From: Aureispira sp964445645
GTDB lineage: Bacteria > Bacteroidota > Bacteroidia > Chitinophagales > Saprospiraceae
Assembly (NCBI GenBank): GCA_964445645.1
Contig: CAYULH010000087.1
Span: 1-22,618 of the forward strand
Length of the DNA stretch: 22,618 nt
Direction: 5' to 3'
In this document: piece after piece, positions 1 to 8,691 of the stretch
Position numbering within the stretch: position 1 is the stretch's first letter
How the letters are laid out: the number at the start of each line of letters is the position of its first letter
Program-made: the position numbers and the translations under genes
Notes under the pieces: model-generated
What the model saw: only the letters and a program-made list of their open reading frames with translations
What the model was told of the DNA's origin: nothing
The model's database searches: none

Positions 1-23
1 GCAGTATTAATTATAATCTAAAT

Positions 24-102
24 TTAGAACTTAACAGCCCTGCCCTTCGGGATTCTTAAAACCACTGTGTAAAAACTAGAAAACTTAGAACTTAACAGCC
101 CT
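24..102. repeat. Direct repeat pair, 18 bp, 61 bp apart
   Basis: The 18-mer TTAGAACTTAACAGCCCT occurs at 24-41 and again, identically, at 85-102. The DNA between holds a small CCC-TTC-GGG inverted repeat near 43-51. The pair lies just downstream of the stop codon of the minus-strand lipoprotein gene. It may be the remains of a dispersed intergenic repeat or a 61-bp tandem duplication; no function can be assigned, and the window edge prevents seeing whether more copies lie to the left. Confidence 0.7.
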
Positions 103-113
103 AATCCACAGAT

Positions 114-1325
114 TTACTTAGACTTAGTAGGATCAGGCAGCATTTTGATTTCTACCAAGGCTTCTCCATTCTGATAGCTGATCAGGGTTTGCATGGGGCG
201 GTCTACCATCCACCAAGGGGCAGCGGGCTGAACAATAATAGAAGCTTTGCCATTGAGCCATTCTACAATGACTTCGCCCGTGGCATTGCTCTTTTGTCCA
301 TTCATATCTATAACAAAATCAGAGCGATATTGCCCCTCAAAGGGGCGACGAATATCGGGCAATGGAGGCGCAAAAGTGATGCGTGTGCCTTGCTCCTCTT
401 GGTTCCATTGTTGGGCGTAAGCCACCTCTAACTCCTGACTATTGACTCTATTAAACTCATAAGTGAGCATTCTAAAATCATTGAGCTGCTGAATGCTGGC
501 TTTTTGTGGATTGCTGGCATAATTCCACACTTGCTCTACGGTAGTATCTTGTTTGTAATGGGTAGTAATCACATTGTTATCGCCTTTTTTGAGGTGAAAT
601 CGGCCACTGCTTAGGCCGCCTTGTGTTTGTTGAAGTGCCATCTGAAAAGGCACCAAGCCTAGCAATTTATCCATTTGGTACGGCTTCCCATCATAGCTAA
701 TGCTGGCTTTTTTGCCAAAATCCCGATAAGGCAAATCTAGTGCTACTAGCAACTGATTTCTGGAGTGTCCCATAGTGGAACCATTGCGTTTTTTTTGTGC
801 GGTTTTGGGGTATTTTCCTTGGTAACTGGCCTTGACCTTAGTGCCTTTGATATTCTCATACTCAAACACCAAATCCAATTGCTTATCCGTGCTGTTGTCG
901 GTGATTTTGACAGGATATTGCTTGCGAACCACTGGCAATTCGGGCAACCAACTCTGAATATTGGGAATATCGGCCACAATAAACTGATCCAAACTGCCTT
1001 CTTCGGCATCTTTCATAATCCAGATATTCCCCTCTCGTGTTTGGAGTTGAGCGTACTCGTGCATGTTCCAATCGGGATGCTTGGACACCAAAATCAAATC
1101 CAGTTCGTAGGTAGCTGCCCAAACTTGTACGGGCATTACAGGAAAATCCACTAAGGGCTCGCCCGTGTATTTTACTTGGTGGGCTGTTCTTCTATACAAT
1201 GTTTCTGCACGCTCTCTGGAATTTAGGGCGGGTCCCTCTGGGAGCATTCGTTTGAGGCTTTTGCAGGCTGTAAAGATTTGAGTTAGCATTATTAATAGAA
1301 CTGTTGCAAGCTTGATATTGCTCAT
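114..1325 (-). CDS. Predicted lipoprotein of unknown function
   Basis: The 403-residue product begins with a short hydrophobic signal peptide ending in a lipobox (Phe-Thr-Ala-Cys, Cys21), so it should be lipidated and held in the cell envelope. The start is the ATG at 1323-1325 and the stop is TAA at 114-116. The mature part is rich in Trp, Tyr and Gln and has no domain I can name; several stretches look like beta-rich surface protein. It is transcribed away from thiH, with 272 bp between the two starts. I see no convincing terminator; the 18-bp repeats lie directly downstream. Function unknown. Confidence 0.75.
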   Translation of the reverse strand: MSNIKLATVLLIMLTQIFTACKSLKRMLPEGPALNSRERAETLYRRTAHQVKYTGEPLVDFPVMPVQVWAATYELDLILVSKHPDWNMHEYAQLQTREGNIWIMKDAEEGSLDQFIVADIPNIQSWLPELPVVRKQYPVKITDNSTDKQLDLVFEYENIKGTKVKASYQGKYPKTAQKKRNGSTMGHSRNQLLVALDLPYRDFGKKASISYDGKPYQMDKLLGLVPFQMALQQTQGGLSSGRFHLKKGDNNVITTHYKQDTTVEQVWNYASNPQKASIQQLNDFRMLTYEFNRVNSQELEVAYAQQWNQEEQGTRITFAPPLPDIRRPFEGQYRSDFVIDMNGQKSNATGEVIVEWLNGKASIIVQPAAPWWMVDRPMQTLISYQNGEALVEIKMLPDPTKSK

Positions 1326-1556
1326 AATTAAGATAATGGGGTGTTTATAATGGCGCAGGCCGTAAAGTTAAGTTTGTTTTGTATTATAATTGTAATAATA
1401 ATTATAAGGAAAGCTATTTTCAATATTTTTTCAACAAGAAAAACGCCTTTTTGTTAAAGTTATGGATTCTTTGACAAGCTTTGAGCAGTATTCTAACTGA
1501 TTTTATATTTAAGGTTAAAAATGCTTACTTTCTTAGCTTTTGTTAGCTTGATGCAG

Positions 1557-1564
1557 TACTTTTG
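1557..1564 (+). promoter_or_regulatory. Candidate -7 promoter element for thiH
   Basis: TACTTTTG at 1557-1564 matches the Bacteroidota -7 consensus TAnnTTTG exactly. A TTTG lies at 1539-1542, but the spacing of 14 bp is shorter than the usual 19-21 bp, so the -33 part is weak. Transcription starting about 5-8 bp downstream would leave a leader of roughly 25 bases before the ATG at 1598, and would exclude the TTG at 1562 as a start. No TPP-riboswitch-like sequence is visible between 1326 and 1597. Confidence 0.4.
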
Positions 1565-1597
1565 TACCTTGTTTTTTTCACCAAAGCCATTGGAGCA

Positions 1598-2713
1598 ATG
1601 CCTGAATTCAGAACCTTGTTTGACCAGTATAGTTGGGAAACCGTTAAGGAGAGTATTTACAGTAAAACAGCGAGGGATGTGGAAACTGCCTTATCGGCCC
1701 ACAAGCGCACTTTGGAGGATTTTAAAGCCTTGATTTCGCCGGCAGCGGCTCCTTATTTGGAGCAAATGGCCCAATTGAGCCAGCAATTGACACTCAAGCG
1801 TTTTGGACGCACCATGCAGTTGTATATTCCCTTGTATTTGTCCAATGAGTGTCAGAATATTTGTACGTATTGTGGTTTTAGTTTGGATAATAAAATTGCC
1901 CGTAGAACCCTCAATGGGGCAGAATTATTACAAGAGGTAGAAGCCCTCAAACAAATGGGCTATGAACATGTATTGCTGGTAACAGGCGAGGCCAACAAAA
2001 CGGTGGGCATGGATTATTTCAAAAAGGCGTTGCAATTGATTGGGCCGCATTTTGCTCAAGTTTCGATGGAGGTGCAGCCCTTGGATGAAGCCGATTATCG
2101 GGAATTGCTGCCACTGGGCTTACATGCTGTGCTGGTGTACCAAGAAACCTATCACAAGGAGGACTACAAAAAACACCATCCTAAAGGCAAAAAATCCAAC
2201 TTCTACTACCGTTTGGCTACGCCCGATAGGCTGGGACGTGCTGGCGTACACAAAATTGGCTTGGGCACCCTGATTGGCCTAGAAGATTGGCGCACCGATA
2301 GCTTTTTTACGGCCTTGCACCTCGATTATTTGGAACGCACCTACTGGAAAACCAAATACACTTTGTCGTTTCCTCGTTTGCGGCCCTTTTCGGGCGGCTT
2401 GGAACCCAAAGTAGCCATGAATGATCGGGAATTGGTGCAGTTGATTTGTGCTTATCGAATTTTTAATGAGGAAGTGGAATTGTCTATTTCTACCCGCGAA
2501 ACCGAAACCTTTAGAAACAATGTCATCAAGCTGGGCATCACCTCTATGAGTGCCGGCTCCAAAACCAATCCGGGAGGCTATGAGGTTGCACCGCAATCCT
2601 TGGAGCAGTTTGAGATTTCGGATGAACGCTCGCCTGCTCGTATGGTGCAGGTTCTGCAAGAACAGGGCTACGAGGCCGTTTGGAAGGATTGGGAGGCGGC
2701 TTATAAGGGGTAG
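1598..2713 (+). CDS. thiH: 2-iminoacetate synthase ThiH (thiamine thiazole synthesis)
   Basis: This 371-residue radical-SAM enzyme cleaves tyrosine to dehydroglycine (2-iminoacetate) and p-cresol, supplying the C2-N3 unit of the thiamine thiazole to ThiG. The cluster motif CQNICTYC is plain, with cysteines 85, 89 and 92 in CX3CX2C spacing, the same as in the E. coli enzyme. Further family features are the segment SMEVQPLDEADYRELL and, later, FPRLRPFSGG. The length is normal for ThiH. The reading frame is open back to a TTG at 1562, but the ATG at 1598 gives the expected N-terminus. No other thi gene is nearby, although ThiH normally acts with ThiG, so its partner must be encoded elsewhere. 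It converges with the WG-repeat gene with only 12 bp between stops; a weak GGTTTG/CAAACC hairpin (2718-2744) followed by a T-run at 2753-2758 is the only terminator-like sequence. Confidence 0.93.
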   Translation: MPEFRTLFDQYSWETVKESIYSKTARDVETALSAHKRTLEDFKALISPAAAPYLEQMAQLSQQLTLKRFGRTMQLYIPLYLSNECQNICTYCGFSLDNKIARRTLNGAELLQEVEALKQMGYEHVLLVTGEANKTVGMDYFKKALQLIGPHFAQVSMEVQPLDEADYRELLPLGLHAVLVYQETYHKEDYKKHHPKGKKSNFYYRLATPDRLGRAGVHKIGLGTLIGLEDWRTDSFFTALHLDYLERTYWKTKYTLSFPRLRPFSGGLEPKVAMNDRELVQLICAYRIFNEEVELSISTRETETFRNNVIKLGITSMSAGSKTNPGGYEVAPQSLEQFEISDERSPARMVQVLQEQGYEAVWKDWEAAYKG

Positions 2714-2725
2714 GATTGGTTTGCC

Positions 2726-5700
2726 CTACTGCATTGGCCAAACCCACTCCCCTTTTTTATTGATATAGCCCACTTTATTGGCTTTTTCTACTCGAAACAA
2801 GCCATTGCCCACTTCCTCAATTTGCTCATAGACAGGCTCTAGCAGCACCTCGCCTTGGTCATTCACAATGCCCCAAAACTTATTGATAGTAACCGTGGCT
2901 GCTCCTGCTTCAAAATCAGTAATGTGGTCGTATTTGTCGGACAAGATGGTCAAGCCTTGTGCATTAATCATTCCCCATTTGTCTTTAGGTTTGACAATAG
3001 CCACTTGGTTGTGAAAGGGCTTGGCTCCTCGGTATAAGAGGGGCGTTTGTGGTTGGGCATTCTCATGAATAAAAGCATAGCCGCTGTTGCGTTTTTTGAG
3101 TAATGCTAAACCTTGCTCATAGCCCAAAATCTTGTCGTGAATAACGGGCATCACTACTCCCCCTTTGCTGTCTAGCACGCCTGTTTTGTTGTAGGCTTTC
3201 CAAACCACTACTTTGCCTTCCTGAAAATCGGAAGCCTTGACATAGGTGGCAGGAATCACCACCTCGCCCTGCTGGTTGAGGTAGCCATAACGCCCTCGAT
3301 TGTTCTTGAATCGGGCCAAGCCCTCCGAAAATGGCTCTATGCGTCTGAATTCGTCCTTGCCCACAAAATTGCCTGTGGTATCAATCAATTTCCAATTGAG
3401 ATTGGGGCGGAAAATGCTTTTCTGGCCAGTGCCCTGCATCCGAACAGATGCCAAGCCTTCGGAGAATTCATTGATGGCTCCAAAGGAGCGTTTGCCCACC
3501 CATTTGCCTTCTCTATTCACCAAGCGGTAGCGTTTGCCTACACGTACTTTGGCTAGGCCATATTCATTGAAGGGCGTGATTTTTTTGAAACGTTTTTTGG
3601 GTTTTAGTACAATGGTACCGGTGCTGTCTATAATGCCCCAGCCCTTGCGAGAAATACGCATCACGGCCATGCCTTGATGAAAATCTTTGAGCTGGCTGTA
3701 ACGTCCTTGGAACAGCAATTGGCCTTGTTTGTCAATATAGCCTCTTCTTCCTTTGGGCAATTGCACCCAAGCCTTGCCCTCTGAGAAATCGCCCACCCGA
3801 AGGTACTTGGCCTCCACCACTGCCTGCCCATTCTTATCATAAAACCCCCAACGATGTTTTTTCATAAAGGCCGCACGCCCTTCTTTGTAATCTCGTATTC
3901 GACGCTGGGTAATGGGTACCACCACCTCCCCTTTTCTATCCAAGAACCCCCAAGCCCCTGTAGTGCTTTGTACGGCAATTCTATCTTCTTGGTAGGTTCT
4001 GACTTGAGTGTATTGTGGCGGAAAAATCAACTGGCCTTGTTCATTGACTGCTCCTTTCCATTGATGTTCTTGATGAATCAAATACAAACCACTATCTGTT
4101 TTGGGGAGTATATCCAAGCCATCATACTGAGGGGGCAATAATTCCAAGCCATCTCCATCCAAAATACCATAATGCCCTTCCTTGACCACCACGGCATGAC
4201 CACGATGGTAACGATTGGCGTGTTCGTATTGAAAATCAACCACTACACTTCCATTAATATCAATATAGCCCCATTTGGGTTCTACACAATGCAATTTGCC
4301 AATGCTGTTAAACAACTGAAAAAAGCGCAAATCATCATCTTGGTCATAGCTGTAATTGGCTATCATCATCTGATAATAATACCTTGCTCTTTGAAGATAA
4401 GGCTGCACTTGTTGCTTCAAGTCTACTTGTAATTTGCCTTTTTTGGTGGCTCTGGCCTTGCCATCTACAAATTTGCCAATGTATATGTAATCTCTAGCCA
4501 CCACACGCCCTCTAGTATTGATGAGTCCGTGCTTGCCGCCAATAAATACACAACGGGCTACAGGCAAGCTATCGCGCGTAAAATCGGACATACGTATGTC
4601 CAAAAATTCCATTGGGGTGACGGGCAGACCATGTTCATTATTAAAAATGCCGATGCGTTGGTTAAAAATCAAATTGATGCGTCCAATATCTTGCTTGCCG
4701 CCAACATTCATTTTTGTTTCCACTACCAAGGTCAAACCTTGTTCGGGAAGCACGTGTACATTGGCCCACTGTGGTGTGTACTTGTAACGTTGAGTTTTGG
4801 TGTTCATCAGTCCCCAGCGGCCAGAACGGGTATGGTATTCCCAACGAAGGGTATCATTGATTTGGTAAATATCTCTTCCATTGCTCCGAACAGGTGCATT
4901 GCTTCTTGCTCGGCGGGCACCTCCTATACGCAAAGAGCGTATTTTGGCAAAGGATTGTCGCCCCTCTAGTTCTCCATTTTCATCAAAATTAAACAACTGC
5001 ATGGGCTTGCCGTCTGGACGATAACGCGCCTGATCGTCTCTTACACTAAAATTTTCTTGATAAATCAAGGGCAATACTTCCTTGCCTTGCTGGTTCATGA
5101 TGCCACATTTCTTATCTCTGCAAACCAAAGCTACTTTTTCAGAAAACGCTCCTACAAAATGATACTTGGGTTCTATTCTAAAACGATCATTGGCCTTGAC
5201 AACGCCATAATAATCTCCTTGCTGGTAGCTAAAAAAACCATAGCCCAAACTCTTGATGGCTTCTGCTTTGACCCGAAACAATACCTGCCCTGTGCTGTCC
5301 ATGTACCCCACTGTTCCGTCCGAAAAACGAGCTTCTAGCCATTTGGTATTCACTAGATATACGGATACAAAATCATCTTCTATCAGTTGGCGAGTGTTCT
5401 TATTGTAAACATACATTTTGCCATCTCTCCAGAGGGTCATGATGCCTAGTCCATGATTACTTTTGCGCTCCCATTCATTGGGAATCAAACACTGTCCTAA
5501 GGTATCATACAAGCCCCATAAATTGTTGCGTTTGGTCCACAATAGGCCATTGTCCCATTCTATGGTTTGCATGGTTCTAGGAAACAATAAATCTCCTTGT
5601 TGGTTGATCCACTGTTTGGCATCATTGGTATCTACTATCTCTACCCAACCATTTTGGGCATATTTAAAATTTTGGTATACAGGTGGCAATAAACGTCCTG

Positions 5701-6127
5701 TGTTGCAGTGTGCCAAGCCCAATGCTCCTTGGTATTGGTAACTAAAAAAGCCTGCTTCCAATAACTCAATGCTTGCATCCAAACTATCAAAAAGCACTTC
5801 TCCTTTTTCGTTAATGACTTGCCATACATTTATGGTTCTAGCGGCAAACAGTTCTTCTCCCAAATAGAAGAGATTCTTGTACTGACAGGGCAGTTTGGTT
5901 TGGCCTGCTTGATCCAATGCACCTAGTTTTCCATCTTGCTCTACCAAATAATATCTTCCCTTCTGTAAGTTGCCAATGTGTTCATAAGTTGTTTCTACAA
6001 CCAACTCTCCTTGCTGGTTGGTCAAGCCCCACTGTTGGTTGACACGCACCGGAAATAATTGTGCTTGGCTCAAATGAGCCACCATCAAAAAAAGGAAAAT
6101 GTACAGATAGTTAGAGCGGGTATTCAT
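2726..6127 (-). CDS. Large exported WG-repeat protein
   Basis: A 1133-residue protein with an N-terminal signal peptide of about 22 residues (hydrophobic core YIFLFLMVAHLSQAQ) and no lipobox, so it should be periplasmic or surface exposed. The rest is built of roughly twenty WG (KWG) repeats, each about 45-60 residues, with the recurring pattern W/G-G-hydrophobic-hydrophobic-D/N-x-x-G, then V-h-P-x-Y, then F-x-E-G-x-A. Examples are KWGYIDINGS, AWGFLDRKGE, RWGFYDKNGQ, KWGMINAQG and FWGIVNDQGE. WG-repeat proteins are common in Bacteroidota, and the repeats are thought to form beta-rich binding surfaces; the partner is not known. A less repeat-like, basic segment lies around residues 390-420. 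The start is the ATG at 6125-6127. No catalytic domain is visible. Confidence 0.88.
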   Translation of the reverse strand: MNTRSNYLYIFLFLMVAHLSQAQLFPVRVNQQWGLTNQQGELVVETTYEHIGNLQKGRYYLVEQDGKLGALDQAGQTKLPCQYKNLFYLGEELFAARTINVWQVINEKGEVLFDSLDASIELLEAGFFSYQYQGALGLAHCNTGRLLPPVYQNFKYAQNGWVEIVDTNDAKQWINQQGDLLFPRTMQTIEWDNGLLWTKRNNLWGLYDTLGQCLIPNEWERKSNHGLGIMTLWRDGKMYVYNKNTRQLIEDDFVSVYLVNTKWLEARFSDGTVGYMDSTGQVLFRVKAEAIKSLGYGFFSYQQGDYYGVVKANDRFRIEPKYHFVGAFSEKVALVCRDKKCGIMNQQGKEVLPLIYQENFSVRDDQARYRPDGKPMQLFNFDENGELEGRQSFAKIRSLRIGGARRARSNAPVRSNGRDIYQINDTLRWEYHTRSGRWGLMNTKTQRYKYTPQWANVHVLPEQGLTLVVETKMNVGGKQDIGRINLIFNQRIGIFNNEHGLPVTPMEFLDIRMSDFTRDSLPVARCVFIGGKHGLINTRGRVVARDYIYIGKFVDGKARATKKGKLQVDLKQQVQPYLQRARYYYQMMIANYSYDQDDDLRFFQLFNSIGKLHCVEPKWGYIDINGSVVVDFQYEHANRYHRGHAVVVKEGHYGILDGDGLELLPPQYDGLDILPKTDSGLYLIHQEHQWKGAVNEQGQLIFPPQYTQVRTYQEDRIAVQSTTGAWGFLDRKGEVVVPITQRRIRDYKEGRAAFMKKHRWGFYDKNGQAVVEAKYLRVGDFSEGKAWVQLPKGRRGYIDKQGQLLFQGRYSQLKDFHQGMAVMRISRKGWGIIDSTGTIVLKPKKRFKKITPFNEYGLAKVRVGKRYRLVNREGKWVGKRSFGAINEFSEGLASVRMQGTGQKSIFRPNLNWKLIDTTGNFVGKDEFRRIEPFSEGLARFKNNRGRYGYLNQQGEVVIPATYVKASDFQEGKVVVWKAYNKTGVLDSKGGVVMPVIHDKILGYEQGLALLKKRNSGYAFIHENAQPQTPLLYRGAKPFHNQVAIVKPKDKWGMINAQGLTILSDKYDHITDFEAGAATVTINKFWGIVNDQGEVLLEPVYEQIEEVGNGLFRVEKANKVGYINKKGEWVWPMQ

Positions 6128-6274
6128 AAGCTAAGTTTTAAGATAGCACGTTTGGGTTGGTTAAGGGTGTTGTAATTTTTATAACCTGTGTCGTTTTCAT
6201 AAGGATAAAAGGGCGTAATGGTTACACTATATTACTTAATAAACAACAAATCTTTTACTTCTTGCTTATCTTAT

Positions 6275-6365
6275 TTCGTCCTTTCGGAAGGAATGCTTCC
6301 TTCCTTAGCTTATGTCGGAAGGAATGCTTCCTTCCTTGTCTTATGTCGTCCTTTCAGGACTTAAT
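6275..6365. repeat. Cluster of short palindromic intergenic repeats
   Basis: The 22-mer CGGAAGGAATGCTTCCTTCCTT occurs at 6285-6306 and again, identically, at 6316-6337, a 31-bp period. Each copy can fold (GGAAG-GAATG-CTTCC). Just downstream a related unit at 6338-6363 reads GTCTTATGTC then GTCCTTTCAGGAC, another small hairpin preceded by the same TTATGTCG. The first copy is likewise preceded by TTATTTCGTCCTTT. These look like degenerate copies of one dispersed palindromic element. They sit between the 5' end of the WG-repeat gene and the 3' end of the next minus-strand gene. I see no coding capacity. Confidence 0.7.
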
Positions 6366-6405
6366 ACCTTAGTGCTGCCTTTTAGGGCTTTTTTATGATT
6401 CAAAC

Positions 6406-6438
6406 AAAAAAAGGCAACTATCCCAGAGGACAGTTGCC
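6406..6438 (-). terminator. Rho-independent terminator of the 503-residue lipoprotein gene
   Basis: On the minus strand the sequence GGCAACT (from 6438 down to 6432) pairs with AGTTGCC (6419 down to 6413), extended inside by TCC/GGA across one mismatch. Seven T follow (6412 down to 6406 on the minus strand). It lies about 40 bp past the stop codon at 6478. Confidence 0.85.
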
Positions 6439-6477
6439 AAATTTTATTTCTTTATTATCAATCTTATACTACGAATC

Positions 6478-7989
6478 TTAACTATTCATAGCACCAATAA
6501 GGTATTTGATGTCCTCTACAGAGCTGATGACCTCGCCTGTGGTAGCTAGTTCAACATTCCACTTCTTTTTGTTAGGTTGTTTGTCAAACGCCATAAAAGC
6601 ATTGTTCTTTACTACAGCAGCTTGGCCATTGGGCAAGATGGCTAACAATGTATTCTTTTCGGCTGGATTGTAAGAGAACTTATCCAAATTACCCTCAGAA
6701 TAACGTACTACAGAGCGATATTGATTGGTGATTAGAAAGTATTGTACATTTTTACTGCCTGTTTTTTCAAAGGCTTTTTGAGCCAACAAATCAAACTTTG
6801 GTGCCATGACACAGCGTCTACGATTGTCGTTTTTCCAAATATCCCAGTTGTAAATACCAAAGTTGTTGACTTGGAAACTGCGAACCAAATCGCCTTGTGC
6901 TTCCCACCCTGTACGTAGGGCTTCTTGTTGTTCTTTGGCTTGCTCGTAGGCGGCTCTGTTTCTCTTGTTAAAATCGGCCAAGGCTTTGTCATAGTCTTTA
7001 TCAGTCAATACAGGGCGTACCGTCGTGCTAAATTTTTTGTTAGGCCCACTAAAAAGCATTTCATAATAACCATTGTCCAAAGGCTTGAGATCTATGCCAT
7101 ACCACTTGGTAGAGGGATTGAATACCCATTCGTTTTGCTCTGGATCTTGCCCCTCGCCTGTGTATTCCCAAATTACATTCTTAAAGGTACGGAGTTCTGG
7201 CTGACGCTGATAATCTATAATTAGGTCAAAGACAAAATTGTTGGTTTGGTCACTCTTTACAAAGCTAGGTTTGTCAACCATTTGCTGCTGGAGTTCAGCA
7301 TCCAATTTTCGGAGAGCAATCTGCTTTTGGGTATTGGGCTGGGCTGGTTTGGTGCCTTTGTCTTTCCAACGGCAATCCTTGGGGCCCAATTGGTAGAAAT
7401 TGTAGTCATTGCCGGCTACGTGCGAATTCATATCCACTTGAACGGGTTTGTTGGCCGTCATGAAAATTTCTTCGCCATTTTGGTTGCCTTTGATTTCGAA
7501 CATGCCTGCTGTTTGCATATATGCGCCTGTTTCGGGGTCGTGCATAGGGATTCCGCTGGCAATGATGTCTTCGGCCGAGTGAAATTCACGGTACTTGATG
7601 GTGACTTCTCCCTTGATGGGCTTGCCTGCTTTGTCTACAAAGGCATTGGCTGGAATGGCAATTCTGCTGCCTTGTGGCGTTACAATTAGTTTTCCTTGCT
7701 CGGCATTAATTTTATACTCTTGATAAGGCACATCTACGCCTGCAATGGGCGGCGCAACCGCCAAAGTATTGCTCAAGGTAGAAGCAATTGCTTGGTTTTC
7801 GGTACTGGTAAAGGCTTGAGCCGTACCTATAGCCGTGGTATTGGGATTATCAGTAGTTTCTGATATACTAGTAATCGTGTTTTCTTCTGTATCTGTATTA
7901 TTAGACGGGGTATTGTTGCAAGCTCCTAAGAACAAGCTAAAGGATACCAAGGCTGCCAAGAAAAGATTGGGATTTGTTTTAATAGTCAT
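6478..7989 (-). CDS. Predicted lipoprotein, conserved-looking, unknown function
   Basis: A 503-residue product with a signal peptide ending in the lipobox LGAC (Cys24), followed by a Thr/Asn/Ser-rich linker of about 75 residues typical of an anchored protein. The N-terminal globular part contains stretches such as RIAIPANAFVDKAG, TIKYREFHSAEDI and AGMFEIKG, a pattern I associate with uncharacterised Bacteroidota surface proteins. The centre has a Lys/Glu/Gln-rich, probably helical segment (about residues 345-370). The frame is open upstream to 8076, but the ATG at 7987-7989 is chosen because it puts the signal peptide and lipobox at the very N-terminus. A terminator at 6406-6438 ends the transcript. 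No enzymatic motif is recognised. Confidence 0.8.
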   Translation of the reverse strand: MTIKTNPNLFLAALVSFSLFLGACNNTPSNNTDTEENTITSISETTDNPNTTAIGTAQAFTSTENQAIASTLSNTLAVAPPIAGVDVPYQEYKINAEQGKLIVTPQGSRIAIPANAFVDKAGKPIKGEVTIKYREFHSAEDIIASGIPMHDPETGAYMQTAGMFEIKGNQNGEEIFMTANKPVQVDMNSHVAGNDYNFYQLGPKDCRWKDKGTKPAQPNTQKQIALRKLDAELQQQMVDKPSFVKSDQTNNFVFDLIIDYQRQPELRTFKNVIWEYTGEGQDPEQNEWVFNPSTKWYGIDLKPLDNGYYEMLFSGPNKKFSTTVRPVLTDKDYDKALADFNKRNRAAYEQAKEQQEALRTGWEAQGDLVRSFQVNNFGIYNWDIWKNDNRRRCVMAPKFDLLAQKAFEKTGSKNVQYFLITNQYRSVVRYSEGNLDKFSYNPAEKNTLLAILPNGQAAVVKNNAFMAFDKQPNKKKWNVELATTGEVISSVEDIKYLIGAMNS

Positions 7990-8251
7990 AGTATTTTCAA
8001 TTTGAAAAGCAGTGTTTACATGAAAGCAATTGAATAAAGTTCTAAAAGCGCTGGTACCTTTGGCGCTCATCCCCATAAGGAGCAGATGAAAAAAGGTTAC
8101 AAGTTGGTGGCTAGTTTTTATAAAAAAATTCTAAACCTTCTACTTCTTTGCAAAAGAAAGCCAAGCTTATCCTCTTCAAACCAACAAAATTTGATACTTT
8201 TTGAGTAGTTTGTGTTTATCCATTTTTATGACAAAAAACCAATAATAACTT

Positions 8252-8691
8252 TTGAGAACTACTATATTCATATTACTCGCCTTGAGTTTGGTTTGGAGTG
8301 CTTGTTTGCCTGTTGATCAAACCAATCTTAATTCGGTTAATGATATTGCATTAGAGCAATTTAATACCAGCATGGATAGCGATAGTTTGGGCTATAGAGA
8401 TACCGTTTATATCCCCATTTATTCGTCTATTTACAGCAAAACCAAGGATGTACAATTTAATCTGACAGCAACCTTAAGTATCAGAAATACAAGTTTGTAC
8501 ATCCCTTACAATCTATTGAGTATGTTATCGAGGAAAAAGATATTGCAGGGGGTACAGGGGCTAATTTTATCATAGAGTGGGCGGCTATATCCAGCCAAGT
8601 CAAGCCTGTTTTTCAGGGGGTGATGATTTCTACCAATGGGCAACAGGGAATTTCGTTTTTGACTGAGGGCGTGTCTATTAGTAGGCGTTAA
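8252..8691 (+). pseudogene. DUF3124 lipoprotein gene, frameshifted and internally deleted
   Basis: Two adjacent frames together give a DUF3124-like protein. The first (from TTG 8252) has a signal peptide with lipobox WSAC (Cys18), then DTVYIPIYSSIYS and LTATLSIRNTS, the conserved first half of the family. This frame then runs into unrelated sequence and stops at 8575. The second half is in the +1 frame from about 8490 to the TAA at 8689-8691: LQSIEYVIEEKDIAGGTGAN, then FIIEWAA and PVFQGVMISTNGQQGISF, the conserved C-terminal half. From my memory of the family, about 20 residues (the segment with the paired Tyr-Tyr-Asp) are missing between the halves, so this is a deletion of a length not divisible by three rather than a single-base error. 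No ATG start is available in frame: ATG 8228 runs into a stop at once. Family call fairly sure; loss of function inferred. Confidence 0.75.

Larger units (their letters stand above)
6128..6477. other. Intergenic region, 350 bp
   Basis: This stretch separates two minus-strand genes. It contains the palindromic repeats at 6275-6365 and the minus-strand terminator at 6406-6438. No gene is supported. A promoter for the WG-repeat gene must lie in the part next to 6127, but I find no CAAAnnTA (reverse of TAnnTTTG) there. Confidence 0.6.

Noticed and set aside
1326..1597. TPP riboswitch upstream of thiH
   Set aside because: No CTGAGA-type core or paired helices were seen, and the candidate promoter lies too close to the start codon to leave room.
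2716..2758. Terminator between the convergent thiH and WG-repeat genes
   Set aside because: Only a 6-bp stem with a bulged extension, and the T-run begins nine bases after it; too weak to list as a feature.
8055..8062. TACCTTTG, a perfect -7 box on the plus strand
   Set aside because: It is about 190 bp before the nearest plus-strand gene, a broken one, and the nearest TTG upstream is 22 bp away; probably chance, inside an AGCGC/GCGCT inverted repeat.
7990..8076. N-terminal extension of the lipoprotein to 8076
   Set aside because: It would put 29 residues before the signal peptide and lipobox, which must be at the N-terminus.
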